In this document: one piece after another, positions 26,314-35,818 of the stretch
Layout: every line of letters starts with the position of its first letter
Numbering within the stretch: the stretch's first letter is position 1
Assembly: GCA_046309815.1 (NCBI GenBank)
Contig: JBKCOJ010000005.1
Location: 186,001-250,000 of the forward strand
DNA length: 64,000 nt
From: CAITNM01 sp021298215
Lineage (GTDB): Bacteria > Pseudomonadota > Alphaproteobacteria > Paracaedibacterales > CAITNM01
Direction: 5' to 3'
Made by a program: the position numbers and the translations under genes
The notes under the pieces: model-generated
Database searches by the model: none
Told to the model about the DNA's origin: nothing
The model's input: only the letters and a program-made list of their open reading frames with translations

Positions 26314-26766
26314 GTGTTTGAAAATACTCAAAAAATTCATGGTAGCGCACGTCATCTGGCACGTGTAGCAGCAGTACAAGCAGTTTATCAGATGGAGCAA
26401 AACCCTGAAGACAGGCAAGATGTAGTAAATCAATTTTTACATAGTCGCTTTGATACCGATGTTAAAGGAACAACAAAGCCTGATTTAGATTTTTTCAAAG
26501 AAATATCTCTGTTTTTAGCCAAGGATTTACATGCTTTTGATCAGCAAATAATGAAACAATTATCTCAACAGTGGACTATAGAACGTTTACCAAGTTTAAG
26601 CCGTTCTATTCTTCGCTGTGCTTTATATGAGCTTATTTATTCTTTAACAGTGCCAACTCCTGTTATCATTAACGAATACTTAGAAGTTGCCAAAAGCTTT
26701 CTTGAGAAAAAAGATGTAGCATTTATCCACGGCACAATCGATGCACTTTCTAAAAAAACTAGGTAG
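26314..26766 (+). CDS. nusB: Transcription antitermination factor NusB
   Basis: The 150-residue, all-helical protein pairs with S10 and binds BoxA RNA in the rRNA antitermination complex. HGSARHLARVAAVQAVYQMEQ, with its Arg-rich first helix, and the C-terminal ERLPSLSRSILRCALYELIY and VIINEYLEVAKSF are standard NusB signatures. The start is GTG 26314, eight bases after the RibH-like gene, so the pair is probably one transcript. Confidence 0.93.
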   Translation: MFENTQKIHGSARHLARVAAVQAVYQMEQNPEDRQDVVNQFLHSRFDTDVKGTTKPDLDFFKEISLFLAKDLHAFDQQIMKQLSQQWTIERLPSLSRSILRCALYELIYSLTVPTPVIINEYLEVAKSFLEKKDVAFIHGTIDALSKKTR

Positions 26767-26839
26767 ATCAAAAATATTCTTGAGTTTCATTTTTGGATTA
26801 GGTTAAGTAAAATTATTAAATACTAAAAATGCAGATTTT

Positions 26840-27085
26840 ATGCAGGCAGTAGATAAATTAAGTTTTGAAGAAGCCTTAGGAGAGCTAGAAACCCTAGTAC
26901 GCCACCTTGAGGAAGGAAAATGCCCTCTTGATGAAGCTATTAAAACTTTTGAAAGGGGAATTAGTTTAAAGAACCACTGCAATAATCAACTCAAAAATGC
27001 ACGTTTAAAAGTAGAACAGATCCTTGAAAATTCTGATAAAACAATTTCTTTAAAACCGTTTTTGACTGAAGAAACTGCAAGTTAG
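26840..27085 (+). CDS. xseB: Exodeoxyribonuclease VII small subunit
   Basis: The 81-residue protein carries the family pattern LSFEEALGELETLVRHLEEG, then LDEAIKTFERG and a second helix to LKVEQILEN. XseB copies coat the XseA catalytic subunit in the ssDNA-specific exonuclease VII; xseA is not in this window. The start at 26840 has no clear Shine-Dalgarno. The stop is ten bases before the comEC GTG, suggesting shared transcription. Confidence 0.92.
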   Translation: MQAVDKLSFEEALGELETLVRHLEEGKCPLDEAIKTFERGISLKNHCNNQLKNARLKVEQILENSDKTISLKPFLTEETAS

Positions 27086-27095
27086 GCACCTCTCG

Positions 27096-29141
27096 GTGTT
27101 TAGAAATTTTCCCTCCAAACTTCTAGATGTTTATTTTTCAGAACAATCACGTTGGATTCATTGGCTTCCAGTTGGCTTGATTCTGGGCATTTGCGCATAT
27201 TTTTCGTTACATGACGAACCAAAAATATATATTTATGTCGTATTATTATTCACCGCCGGCCTACTTATCTTACATGCAAGAAGATATCCTCAATACAAAT
27301 TACTCACATATATCATCTCTGGATTTTTCATAGGTTTTCTCATTATTGGCATTCATGTACACCTCAATACCACGCCTATGTTTAGTGATACCCAAATTAG
27401 CAAGAGTATTATTGGACATATAGAATCCATCGAAAATCACCCCTATAAAAATGATGGCTCTTGTCGCATTATTCTTAATCACATAAAAATTGATCAAAAA
27501 TACTATCCAGCAAAGCTTCGCTTAAATATTTCAAAAGATATAGCTGAAGATTTTGAAATCGACGATCATCTTGTTCTCTCCGGGAAAATTTATCCAATCC
27601 CCATGCCCAGTAGTTTATATGGATATTTTGCAAGAAGAGCTGCTTTTTTACAACGCATAGGAGGAACAATCAACATCACAAAATTAATAAATCACGAAAA
27701 ATCTAAAACAAATTCTTTTAAAAAAAATCGATTTGCAATCACGCAAAAATTACTAAAAAATCTTGAAAATCCATATGGATCCATTGCGGCTGCTTTGGTA
27801 ACAGGAGACCGCAGCTATATTCCTCATGAATTACGCCAATCTTTCATTAACGCAGGACTCGCTCATGTCTTAGCGATTTCAGGGTTACATCTTAGCATCA
27901 TTGCTGGTTTGATTTTCTTACTTTTCCGTCGTTGTATTTGTGTATTGCCAATATATTCTATTTATTTTTCAGCAAAAAAAATTTCAGCTTGCTTGGCCAT
28001 AATCGCCACTATGCTTTACATGACCATTGCCAATTTCGGGATTCCTGTTCAACGATCATTTATTATGATCACTCTTGCCATGCTTGCTATATGCCTCGAT
28101 CGAACGGCTCTCTCTATGAGAAGCTTGGTTATTGCCGCCGTTATCATTCTTATCATTGCGCCAGAAAGCCTACTTTCTGCTAGCTTTCAACTTTCTTTCG
28201 CGGCAGTACTAGGCTTGTTAGCTTTTTATGAATCAGCTTGGTTTAGTATCCGAGAAAGGATTTTTCAAAACTCGAGCAACTTCTTAGGCACTAAAAAATT
28301 TATATTTGCTCTTTTTGGAATATTAGCAACGACTTTGATAGCGTCACTAATCACGACTCCCTACAGCATTGCTTTCTTTCAACAATTCACTGCTCAAGCG
28401 ATTCTAGGAAATTTATTAGCAATCCCATTAATTAGCTTGGCCGTAATGCCTTTAGGACTTTTTAGCATTCTATCTCTCACATTCTCAGAAAATAGTATTT
28501 TTTTCTGGCTCTGGAGTAAAAGCCTGCAGTTACTTTGCATAATTGCAGAAGAAATTGCATTACTTCCTGGCGCTTCAATACAAGTACAGGCTGCCCCTTC
28601 CTATTGTTTAATAATATTAAGCATCGGAATTTTGTGGATCTGTTTATGGAAAAAATTTTGGCGTTGGTTTGGAGTAGCGCCTATCATATTGAGCATTCTT
28701 CTTTGGAGATCTTTTGAATTGCCAACAGCGTATATAAATTCAAAAAACGATATAATGGCTTATTATAGTAAAAATACGATGCACGTTTCTAATCTCACAA
28801 GGAATACCTTTACAGCCAGTGCTTGGGCCCAAGAATGGGGCCTCTCCCAAATACAAGCCTGGGAACAGCCGTATTATCTCTTAAATAAAAATATACTCCT
28901 AATCGTTTCACCCAAAGAAGGATTAGAATATCTACATGATAATTTTGACCCTATAAATATCAACACAATTATCACATTTGGTTACGAAAAAACGTTAAAA
29001 AAACAAGGCTTTAAAGTCCAAAAAATAATAGATCGGAACATTATCCAACACGAAGGAGGATTCGCAATTTATACCAATCCTTTACTCATTTATCCTTTAA
29101 AAGCTTTCTTTGGCACAAGGCCTTGGTGCATAAATTATTAA
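27096..29141 (+). CDS. ComEC/Rec2-family DNA uptake channel protein
   Basis: The 681-residue inner-membrane protein has two or three N-terminal helices, an OB-like periplasmic domain (about 100-220) with the KLRLNISKDI strand, and the competence domain with HVLAISGLHLSIIAG near 250-265 and many helices to about 520. The family moves single-stranded DNA into the cytoplasm. The C-terminal metallo-beta-lactamase-like part appears reduced: roughly the last 130 residues lack HxHxDH. Short ComEC forms of this kind occur in Alphaproteobacteria. The start GTG 27096 is tentative. The stop codon overlaps that of fzlA from the other strand (TTAA). Confidence 0.85.
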   Translation: MFRNFPSKLLDVYFSEQSRWIHWLPVGLILGICAYFSLHDEPKIYIYVVLLFTAGLLILHARRYPQYKLLTYIISGFFIGFLIIGIHVHLNTTPMFSDTQISKSIIGHIESIENHPYKNDGSCRIILNHIKIDQKYYPAKLRLNISKDIAEDFEIDDHLVLSGKIYPIPMPSSLYGYFARRAAFLQRIGGTINITKLINHEKSKTNSFKKNRFAITQKLLKNLENPYGSIAAALVTGDRSYIPHELRQSFINAGLAHVLAISGLHLSIIAGLIFLLFRRCICVLPIYSIYFSAKKISACLAIIATMLYMTIANFGIPVQRSFIMITLAMLAICLDRTALSMRSLVIAAVIILIIAPESLLSASFQLSFAAVLGLLAFYESAWFSIRERIFQNSSNFLGTKKFIFALFGILATTLIASLITTPYSIAFFQQFTAQAILGNLLAIPLISLAVMPLGLFSILSLTFSENSIFFWLWSKSLQLLCIIAEEIALLPGASIQVQAAPSYCLIILSIGILWICLWKKFWRWFGVAPIILSILLWRSFELPTAYINSKNDIMAYYSKNTMHVSNLTRNTFTASAWAQEWGLSQIQAWEQPYYLLNKNILLIVSPKEGLEYLHDNFDPININTIITFGYEKTLKKQGFKVQKIIDRNIIQHEGGFAIYTNPLLIYPLKAFFGTRPWCINY

Positions 29142-29824
29142 AAATCTAATTCTGCATAATGCGCAGCTGGAGGAATTGCTGGGATTTTATCAGTAAGGAA
29201 TCCCCGATAACTTGGCCTTGATTTAATACGTACAAACCAGTTTTTTACAGATTCAAATTTTTCCCAATTAATATCACCAAAATAATCCACAACCGATATA
29301 TGAGCTGCTGCGGTAATATCTGCCATCGTAAAATGATCTCCTGCCAACCAATTTCTTTTATCAATTAGCCAACTCATGTACTCTAAATGATTTGCCATTG
29401 TAACCTTGGCATTACGGATAATTGTTGAATCGGGCCCAGCACTTGTTGCTCCCAAAGACCTTGCTGCTAGCCTCTTAATCGCTTTTTCCCACAAAATAAT
29501 TAGACTTACTTCTTGTGCAAACCTTGTATCAAACCAAGCCATCAGTCGGCGCGATTCAGCACGTGCAAGCAGCTCTTCTGGATACAATTTTTTATCAGGA
29601 TATGCCTCTTCTAAATACTCAACTATGGCAGTGCTATCTGTAACAATAGAACCATTCAAATCCACCAATACAGGCACATGCCCAAGAGGATTAAGATTTG
29701 TAAATTCCTCCCTTTTCTCCCAGAAATTTTCAACTTCTTGCGAGAAATCTAATTTTTTCTCGTTCAAGCACAAACGTACTTTTCGAGAAAAAGGGCACAA
29801 TGGATAATAATAAAGTATTCGCAT
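29138..29824 (-). CDS. fzlA: FzlA-like glutathione-transferase-fold protein
   Basis: The 228-residue protein has a thioredoxin-like N-domain (ILYYYPLCPFSRKVRLCLNE, then LNPLGHVPVLVD and STAIVEYLEE) and an all-helical GST C-domain. It most resembles FzlA of Alphaproteobacteria, which binds FtsZ and drives constriction: the WEKREEF, RRLMAWFDTRFAQEVS, WLAGDHFTMADITAAAHISVVDY and NWFVRIKSRPSYRG segments fit, as does the family's C-terminal tail ending in Y-A-E-L-D-F, known in Caulobacter to matter for FtsZ work. A generic GST is the alternative. Its stop overlaps comEC from the other strand. Confidence 0.82.
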   Translation of the reverse strand: MRILYYYPLCPFSRKVRLCLNEKKLDFSQEVENFWEKREEFTNLNPLGHVPVLVDLNGSIVTDSTAIVEYLEEAYPDKKLYPEELLARAESRRLMAWFDTRFAQEVSLIILWEKAIKRLAARSLGATSAGPDSTIIRNAKVTMANHLEYMSWLIDKRNWLAGDHFTMADITAAAHISVVDYFGDINWEKFESVKNWFVRIKSRPSYRGFLTDKIPAIPPAAHYAELDF

Positions 29825-29890
29825 GGTAAGGTTTTAGCTTAAAGTTTGCCCAATTGTAAAGCTCACTCGTCCCATTTTTGAAATTTTCTT

Positions 29891-29918
29891 TGACGATTTT
29901 TAAAAAACGAGTATTATC
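29891..29918 (+). promoter_or_regulatory. Promoter of tRNA-Leu
   Basis: TTGACG at 29891-29896, a 16-base spacer and TATTAT at 29913-29918 precede the tRNA by 8 bases, close to sigma-70 consensus. Confidence 0.75.
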
Positions 29919-29926
29919 ACCTAGCG

Positions 29927-30011
29927 CCCCTGTGGTGGAATTGGTAGACGCGGCAGACTCAAAATCTGCTGTCCGTAGGGCGTGGGAGTTCGAGTCTCCC
30001 CGGGGGCACCA
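29927..30011 (+). tRNA. tRNA-Leu (anticodon CAA)
   Basis: This 85-base class II tRNA has acceptor arms GCCCCTG and CGGGGGC, an anticodon arm CAGA-CTCAAAA-TCTG with anticodon CAA, a long variable arm (TGTCCGTAGGGCG region), T-arm GAGTTCGAGTCTC, A73 and encoded CCA. It reads UUG codons. Confidence 0.97.
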
Positions 30012-30077
30012 TCTTTTGGAATTTTTAATTATTCGTAAGCGAATATAAGCTTCAATTTAGTAAGGTTTTGTAACGAG

Positions 30078-30647
30078 ATGAGCAGAAAAGCCAATCGTAT
30101 ATTTCGATATCTCTTTCCAATCTCAATGATAGGATTTGGACTCATATTAATTGTCAGAGGTATCTTTGAAAAACCCCACCTGTCAAATTTAACAGACAAA
30201 CACGAATTGACCATGACAGACCATAAAATTCATGCAAAAATTCTCCGCATGGTTTCACACAATCCAGAAACACAATCCCAACTCTCGGTAAATGCAGATA
30301 AAGCAGCTCAATCAGGAGATAAGATTACTCTTAATAATCCTATCGGAATTTTTGATAATCCCGGAGGAAAAACTTCTTTACAGGCAAAAGAGGCATCTTA
30401 TTATGAGTCCGACCGCGAAGTACACTTTCTGGAAAAAGTAGATTTTGACCATTTTTCTGGATTTGCCGCCACAACAAACCATGCAGTTCTTAACACGCAA
30501 ACACAGAATATATTTGGCGATCAGGGCATTACAGCACATCATCAGAATAATACCATTACTTCTCGTTCCTATGAGATCTGCACAGGTAAAAACACCGTAC
30601 ATTTCAGCGGAAATGTTTGTTTAAGCGTTTCAAGAAAAAAGTTCTAA
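30078..30647 (+). CDS. lptC: LPS export protein LptC-like
   Basis: The 189-residue protein has a single N-terminal membrane helix (about residues 9-27, FRYLFPISMIGFGLILIV) followed by a beta-rich periplasmic domain with repeated SVNADKA, LNNPIGIFDNPGGKTSLQAKEASYYE and VHFLEKVDF strands. This is the LptC/jellyroll pattern that passes LPS from LptB2FG to LptA. Its usual partners lptA and lptB are not next to it; era begins one base after its stop codon. Confidence 0.8.
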   Translation: MSRKANRIFRYLFPISMIGFGLILIVRGIFEKPHLSNLTDKHELTMTDHKIHAKILRMVSHNPETQSQLSVNADKAAQSGDKITLNNPIGIFDNPGGKTSLQAKEASYYESDREVHFLEKVDFDHFSGFAATTNHAVLNTQTQNIFGDQGITAHHQNNTITSRSYEICTGKNTVHFSGNVCLSVSRKKF

Positions 30648-30648
30648 A

Positions 30649-31524
30649 ATGAGAAAATGTGGATTTATAGCAATCTTAGGCGCTCCAAATGCTGGAAAAT
30701 CAACTCTAGTTAACCAGCTAGTAGGACAGAAAGTTTCTATTGTATCTCCAAAAGTTCAGACAACTCGCTCTAGAATCATGGGCATTGCAATACAGGGCGA
30801 TTGTCAGCTCATCCTTATCGACACACCTGGAATCTTCGAAGGAAAGAGAAAGCTTGATCATGCTATGGTTAAAGAAGCTTTTGATGCCAGCGCTAATTCT
30901 GATGCTGTTGTGTTAGTAATTGATGTAACAAAGCCTAATTTAGAACTCGCCCATAAATTATGTGAGCAACACAAAAAAGGATTAATTTTATGCCTTAATA
31001 AAATTGACCTAATTGAGAAAGAAAACTTATTAAAACTTACTTCTGCTGTTAGCGCTTTCAAAAATATAAAAGCTACATTTATGATTAGCGCTTTACGAAA
31101 TGACGGCGTTAAAGATCTAGCAGAGCATTTATGTAATGAGCTTCCTGAAAGTCCTTGGCTCTTTCCAGAAGATCAAATTACGAATATTCCTATGCGCTCA
31201 TGGGCTACCGAAGTAACACGTGAGCAGATTTTTCTTACTCTTCATCAAGAAATTCCCTATAACATCTTTGTTGAATCTGAAAGTTGGGAAGAATTTGAAA
31301 ATGGTTCTGTAAAAATTAGTCAGGCAATTGTGGTAGCAAAAAATAACCACAAAGGCATTGTGCTTGGTAAGGGTGGACAAACCTTAAAAAAAATAGGACA
31401 AACAGCACGTCACGAGCTTGAATCGCAACTAGAACGTCGCGTGCACTTAAAATTATTTGTAAAAGTTGAAGAAGATTGGCAAGAAAAATCCTGGGCTTTA
31501 AGAGCCTTTGGAATAGGTACTTAA
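30649..31524 (+). CDS. era: GTPase Era
   Basis: This 291-residue ribosome-assembly GTPase binds the 3' end of 16S rRNA. G1 is GAPNAGKST near residue 11, G2 lies in the TTRSRIMGI segment, G3 is DTPGIFEG, G4 is NKID and G5 is the SALRNDGV region. The C-terminal KH domain includes VVAKNNHKGIVLGKGGQTLKKIGQ, with the expected G-K-G-G loop. It follows lptC with a one-base gap and precedes the P-loop kinase gene by three bases, forming a tight cluster. Confidence 0.97.
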   Translation: MRKCGFIAILGAPNAGKSTLVNQLVGQKVSIVSPKVQTTRSRIMGIAIQGDCQLILIDTPGIFEGKRKLDHAMVKEAFDASANSDAVVLVIDVTKPNLELAHKLCEQHKKGLILCLNKIDLIEKENLLKLTSAVSAFKNIKATFMISALRNDGVKDLAEHLCNELPESPWLFPEDQITNIPMRSWATEVTREQIFLTLHQEIPYNIFVESESWEEFENGSVKISQAIVVAKNNHKGIVLGKGGQTLKKIGQTARHELESQLERRVHLKLFVKVEEDWQEKSWALRAFGIGT

Positions 31525-31527
31525 TGC

Positions 31528-32070
31528 GTGCTAGATATTTGTAATCCACCCAATCGCATCATGATCTTTGGAAGGCCTGGTAGTGGCAAATCAACATTTG
31601 CAAAACGTTTACATGAAATAACAAAACTCCCCCTTTATCATCTTGATAAACACTACTTTTTGAGTAATTGGGTTGAGCGAAATAAACAAGAGTTTCTTGA
31701 TATTCAACAATCTCTTGTTATCCAAGATAGGTGGATCATCGACGGCAACAGCATAAAATCTCTAGAAATGCGCTATTCAAAAACCCATGTAGCTTTGTAT
31801 ATTAATTTTCCAAAATGGGTCTGCATTTATCGCATTCTTAAAATAATTTTTTTTCCTAATGCAAATATTGATGATCGAGCTAAAGGCTGTACCGATAGAT
31901 TAAATTGGAAGCTGCTTGAATATTGCTGGACATTTGATAAACGCATACAAAAATCCCTAGCCTATCTAAAAGAAAAATACCCGAAAGTACACTTTATAGA
32001 AATTACAAATTGTCAAATGTTAAAAAGCACAATCGACTTCTTTAAAAAACAAGAGCAAGCTACTCTTTAG
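31528..32070 (+). CDS. Small P-loop kinase-like NTPase (FlaR/topology-modulation type)
   Basis: The 180-residue protein begins with a Walker A motif, IMIFGRPGSGKSTFAKRL, and continues in the adenylate-kinase-like pattern LPLYHLDKHYFLSNW and WIIDGNSIKSLEMRYSKTHVALYINFP. Proteins of this family are often named topology modulation protein FlaR, but the substrate is not established. Start GTG 31528 lies three bases after era; ATG 31561 at residue 12 sits next to Walker A and is a weaker choice. Its 3' end overlaps the converging glycosyltransferase gene by 11 bases. Confidence 0.75.
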   Translation: MLDICNPPNRIMIFGRPGSGKSTFAKRLHEITKLPLYHLDKHYFLSNWVERNKQEFLDIQQSLVIQDRWIIDGNSIKSLEMRYSKTHVALYINFPKWVCIYRILKIIFFPNANIDDRAKGCTDRLNWKLLEYCWTFDKRIQKSLAYLKEKYPKVHFIEITNCQMLKSTIDFFKKQEQATL

Positions 32071-32827
32071 AATTTTGGGTTATCTCCAATTCATACAATT
32101 TTGCTTCTTTTAAAAACGCATAAAAGCCTATCGACATACTGTGAATAAAACCAGCAATACCATTTAAAAAAAAGCGCTTGAAAAAATATGCTCTCCAAAA
32201 AGCCCAAAAAAAGATAAAAATCATTTTAAAAGTATTGGCTCTCTTTTTCTGTAAAAATTTCATCTTCGCAGCAAGTGTCGAATATTCATTGTTTTTTCTA
32301 ATCATCGTCTCAATAGATGAAAGCCCGTAGTGATAAATAACTCCATCAGCATGACGAATTTTTCCGTCGACAGAAATTGATTCATGTACTAAAGCACTTA
32401 AATTATAATGTCCTTTCGCCTTTTTAAAAAAACGTATTTTGTCAGCATGTTTAGAAAATTGATGTGAAGATTGCCCTAGAAATACTTCAGATAGTCTACA
32501 CGATAAGCCATCACAATTATCTTGATCTATTGCAACTTTTATTTCAGTTTTTAGCTCATCTGAAAGCACCTCGTCTGCATCAAGATTCAGCACCCAGTTA
32601 TTTTTGCATTTGTTTAATGCTTCTGCTTTCTGTTTTGCATATCCCAGCCAAGGCTGATGAAAAATATGAACATTAGAAAATTTTTTTGCAATATCCAACG
32701 TGCCATCTTTGCTGCCACTATCCACTAGAATGACTTCATCAAATCCTTTTACACTTTCAAGCAGCCGCCCAATATGCTGCTCTTCATTACAACAAATTAC
32801 ATACACGCTAGCATTAATAGATGTCAT
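32060..32827 (-). CDS. Family 2 glycosyltransferase, WaaE/KdtX-like
   Basis: The 255-residue protein has a GT-A fold: SVYVICCNEEQHIGRLLESV at the start, VILVDSGSKDGTLDIA, and the metal-binding NLDADEVLSDEL near residue 83. GHYNLSALVHESISVDG and HYGLSSIETMIRKNNEYS match the LPS-core branch that includes WaaE (beta-1,4-glucosyltransferase). A hydrophobic C-terminal region suggests membrane contact. It follows a polysaccharide deacetylase gene with a four-base overlap (ATGA), so the two likely act on the same envelope glycan. The acceptor is unknown. Confidence 0.85.
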   Translation of the reverse strand: MTSINASVYVICCNEEQHIGRLLESVKGFDEVILVDSGSKDGTLDIAKKFSNVHIFHQPWLGYAKQKAEALNKCKNNWVLNLDADEVLSDELKTEIKVAIDQDNCDGLSCRLSEVFLGQSSHQFSKHADKIRFFKKAKGHYNLSALVHESISVDGKIRHADGVIYHYGLSSIETMIRKNNEYSTLAAKMKFLQKKRANTFKMIFIFFWAFWRAYFFKRFFLNGIAGFIHSMSIGFYAFLKEAKLYELEITQNSKE

Positions 32828-33564
32828 ATTTTGTAGCGACCTCGACTAAGAATTAAATAAAATTGAAGCATATTTATACGACCATCAATACTAAGTCGTG
32901 GGAGCGTATATGCGTTAGAAAAAGAGAAACTATTAATAGCTTTTTTCGTCGTAACAGCAGTTGAAAATCCAGCATCTTTAACCATTTCAACATGCTCATC
33001 ATTATAGCGACCATAAGGATAGGCAAATGCTTGACAATTCACGCCGGTTAATTTTTCCACAGCCTTTTTAGACTCTACAATTTCTTTTTGTGCAATTTTA
33101 TTATTTACTTTTTTCAAATTCACATGCGTCATCGTATGAGCACCAAATTCCACCAAACCGCTATTTTGCATTTCTTTAATTTGCTTAGCATTCAACATCT
33201 TTATATCTTTAATCTTTGGAGTTAAATAAATAGTCGCAGGCACATTATAACGCTTCAAAATATCGAATAAGTGAGTGTAATTTCCAACAAATCCATCATC
33301 AAATGTTAAAACGACATGCTTTTCTTTTCTGTCAAAATTCAAAAGATCTGAAATTTTCAAAAAAATATAACCCTTACCAAGTAAATATCTGATTTGTTTT
33401 TTCAGCTTCTCAGGCGTAACATTCATTCCACTTGGAAGATTCTCTGACGTGTCATGATACATCAAAATCCTTGGCCAATAGGAATTTCGAACTGGTCGCC
33501 AGAAATTATAATGCGCAAGAAATATTATTATTCCAATCGCAAGCGCAATTATTAAAAAAATCAT
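32824..33564 (-). CDS. Polysaccharide deacetylase (NodB family), membrane-anchored
   Basis: The 246-residue protein has an N-terminal membrane helix (residues 1-17) followed by a NodB domain: LMYHDTSE near 34, the catalytic VVLTFDDGFVGNY near 88-100 with its Asp pair, the metal-binding EFGAHTMTHVNL near 140 (His-x3-His), and AFAYPYGRYND with the catalytic-type Arg/Asp segment. It should remove acetyl groups from a sugar polymer outside the cytoplasm. Partner is the overlapping glycosyltransferase gene downstream. The upstream gap is shared with divergent hppA. Confidence 0.87.
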   Translation of the reverse strand: MIFLIIALAIGIIIFLAHYNFWRPVRNSYWPRILMYHDTSENLPSGMNVTPEKLKKQIRYLLGKGYIFLKISDLLNFDRKEKHVVLTFDDGFVGNYTHLFDILKRYNVPATIYLTPKIKDIKMLNAKQIKEMQNSGLVEFGAHTMTHVNLKKVNNKIAQKEIVESKKAVEKLTGVNCQAFAYPYGRYNDEHVEMVKDAGFSTAVTTKKAINSFSFSNAYTLPRLSIDGRINMLQFYLILSRGRYKI

Positions 33565-33667
33565 ACTCAGTACTTAATCAGAAGCTGTTACAAAATTAAC
33601 AGGTATAAAGCATTCATGAAATAGATATTTGTAATTTTATGCCAAGGAATTTTTTTAAGCCCCCTGA

Positions 33668-33697
33668 TTGGACGACTTCTTAAATTTTTAGTATAAG
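33668..33697 (+). promoter_or_regulatory. Likely hppA promoter
   Basis: TTGGAC at 33668-33673, an 18-base spacer and TATAAG at 33692-33697 sit 30 bases before the hppA ATG. Confidence 0.55.
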
Positions 33698-33727
33698 AAA
33701 TACATGAAACTTTTAACTTAATGAGAT

Positions 33728-35809
33728 ATGGACTTTTTATCATTGATTATTATCGGTTGCGGAGCATTAGCTATAATATATGCTATTTTCGCAGCTAGCA
33801 GTGTTTTTGCATGTTCTGCAGGAACAGATCGCATGCAAGAAATTGCTCACGCAATTCAAGAAGGCGCAAAAGCTTATCTTAACAGACAGTACAGCACAAT
33901 TGCTGTAGTTGGCGCAGTCATTGCCGCAGTTCTTGGATTTTTTATGAGCAACTTAGTTGCAGTCGGATTCATATTAGGTGCATTCCTATCCGGATGTGCT
34001 GGGTACGTAGGTATGAACGTATCTGTTCGTGCTAACGTTCGAACAGCAGAAGCAGCTCGTAAAGGATTAGCTCCAGCACTTTCTGTTGCCTTTAAGGCCG
34101 GAGCTATTACTGGTCTACTTGTTGTCGGACTTGGCCTACTCGGTATCGCTTTATATTATTTCTATCTAAGCAATGCCGGTGTTGAACAACGCCAATTATT
34201 GGAAGCCTTGGTTGCCCTAAGTTTTGGCGCTTCACTGATTTCCATTTTCGCACGACTTGGTGGCGGAATCTTTACAAAAGGCGCTGATGTTGGTGCAGAC
34301 CTCGTTGGAAAGATTGAAGCTGGAATTCCAGAAGATGACCCGCGAAATCCTGCGGTTATCGCTGATAACGTTGGCGATAACGTTGGTGATTGCGCAGGAA
34401 TGGCAGCCGATCTTTTTGAAACATATGTTGTAACTATCGTCGCATCTATGTTGCTTGCTGCCATCTATTTTACAGGTGACTTACAACAAAAATTAATGGT
34501 TTATCCTTTAGCTTTAGGTGCAGTGTGTATCGTTGGAACGGTAATCGGTACATTTTTCGTGCGTTTGGGTAATGATAAAAATATCATGAAAGCCCTTTAT
34601 AAGGGCTTGATTGCCACTAGCGTTTTATCTGCTGGATTAATTTTCTGGGTTACAAACCACATATTTGCAAATGTTACTGAGGCAATGGTTATTAATAACC
34701 AAAGCTTTAGCGTTTCTTCATTACATATTTGCGGATTAACGGGATTAGCAGTGACAGGTTTGTTGGTATGGGTTACTGAATATTACACAGCAACTAACTA
34801 TTGCCCTGTACGTAGCATTGCTCAATCTTCTACAACAGGACACGCGACAAATATTATTCAAGGTCTAGCTGTATCATTAGAATCAACAGCTTTGCCAGTA
34901 GTTATTATTTGTCTTGGTATTCTTGTTGCTTATCTGCAAGCAGGTATATTAGGAATCACTGTTGCTGCAACAACAATGCTAGCGTTAGCTGGTATGGTTG
35001 TTGCTCTAGATGCGTACGGTCCTGTAACAGATAATGCAGGCGGAATTGCTGAAATGTCAGAATTACCAAAGACTGTTCGCACGGTAACAGATGCACTAGA
35101 TGCTGTAGGAAATACCACGAAAGCTGTAACAAAAGGATATGCTATTGGCTCCGCTGGTTTGGCTGCACTTGTATTGTTTTCTGCATACACACAAGATCTT
35201 AAGCATTACTTCCCCTCTCTTTCAGTCGAATTCAGCCTAGAAGATCCTTATGTTCTAATAGGCCTATTGATTGGCGGTATGCTTCCTTTCCTCTTTGGAT
35301 CAATGGGCATGAAAGCTGTAGGACGCGCTGGAAGTGCTGTTGTTGTTGAAGTTCGCCGTCAATTCAAAGAAATTCCAGGGATTATGGAAGGAACCGCTAA
35401 ACCTGATTACGGCGCAGCTGTTGACATGCTAACAAAAGCAGCAATTACAGAAATGATTATTCCTTCTTTGTTACCACTAGCTGCTCCTGTCGTTATCTAT
35501 GCAATTATCAATTGCGTTGTTGGACAAGCTGAAGCGTTTGCTGCTTTAGGCGCAACATTGATGGGTACAATTGTTACCGGGCTATTTGTTGCAATTTCAA
35601 TGACCTCAGGTGGTGGTGCTTGGGACAATGCCAAAAAATATATTGAAGATGGTAATTTTGGAGGCAAAGGTTCCGAGGCTCATAAGGCTGCAATCACCGG
35701 CGATACAGTTGGAGATCCTTATAAGGATACCGCTGGCCCCGCTATTAATCCGATGATAAAAATCATCAACATTGTAGCGTTGTTATTGTTAGCGATTCTC
35801 GCTCACTAA
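33728..35809 (+). CDS. hppA: K+-independent type proton-translocating pyrophosphatase
   Basis: The 693-residue membrane enzyme couples pyrophosphate hydrolysis to proton export. It has about sixteen helices and the catalytic loop GADLVGKIEAGIPEDDPRNP, then DNVGDNVGDCAG with the metal-binding Asp residues, plus the late loops DAYGPVTDNAGGIAEM and GDTVGDPYKDTAGPAINP. The segment GNTTKAVTKGYAIGSA has Lys465 where K+-dependent enzymes have Ala, so this should be the K+-independent class, as in Rhodospirillum. A strong terminator follows. The enzyme can save energy by using pyrophosphate from biosynthesis. Confidence 0.96.
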   Translation: MDFLSLIIIGCGALAIIYAIFAASSVFACSAGTDRMQEIAHAIQEGAKAYLNRQYSTIAVVGAVIAAVLGFFMSNLVAVGFILGAFLSGCAGYVGMNVSVRANVRTAEAARKGLAPALSVAFKAGAITGLLVVGLGLLGIALYYFYLSNAGVEQRQLLEALVALSFGASLISIFARLGGGIFTKGADVGADLVGKIEAGIPEDDPRNPAVIADNVGDNVGDCAGMAADLFETYVVTIVASMLLAAIYFTGDLQQKLMVYPLALGAVCIVGTVIGTFFVRLGNDKNIMKALYKGLIATSVLSAGLIFWVTNHIFANVTEAMVINNQSFSVSSLHICGLTGLAVTGLLVWVTEYYTATNYCPVRSIAQSSTTGHATNIIQGLAVSLESTALPVVIICLGILVAYLQAGILGITVAATTMLALAGMVVALDAYGPVTDNAGGIAEMSELPKTVRTVTDALDAVGNTTKAVTKGYAIGSAGLAALVLFSAYTQDLKHYFPSLSVEFSLEDPYVLIGLLIGGMLPFLFGSMGMKAVGRAGSAVVVEVRRQFKEIPGIMEGTAKPDYGAAVDMLTKAAITEMIIPSLLPLAAPVVIYAIINCVVGQAEAFAALGATLMGTIVTGLFVAISMTSGGGAWDNAKKYIEDGNFGGKGSEAHKAAITGDTVGDPYKDTAGPAINPMIKIINIVALLLLAILAH

Positions 35810-35818
35810 GCGCACTGA

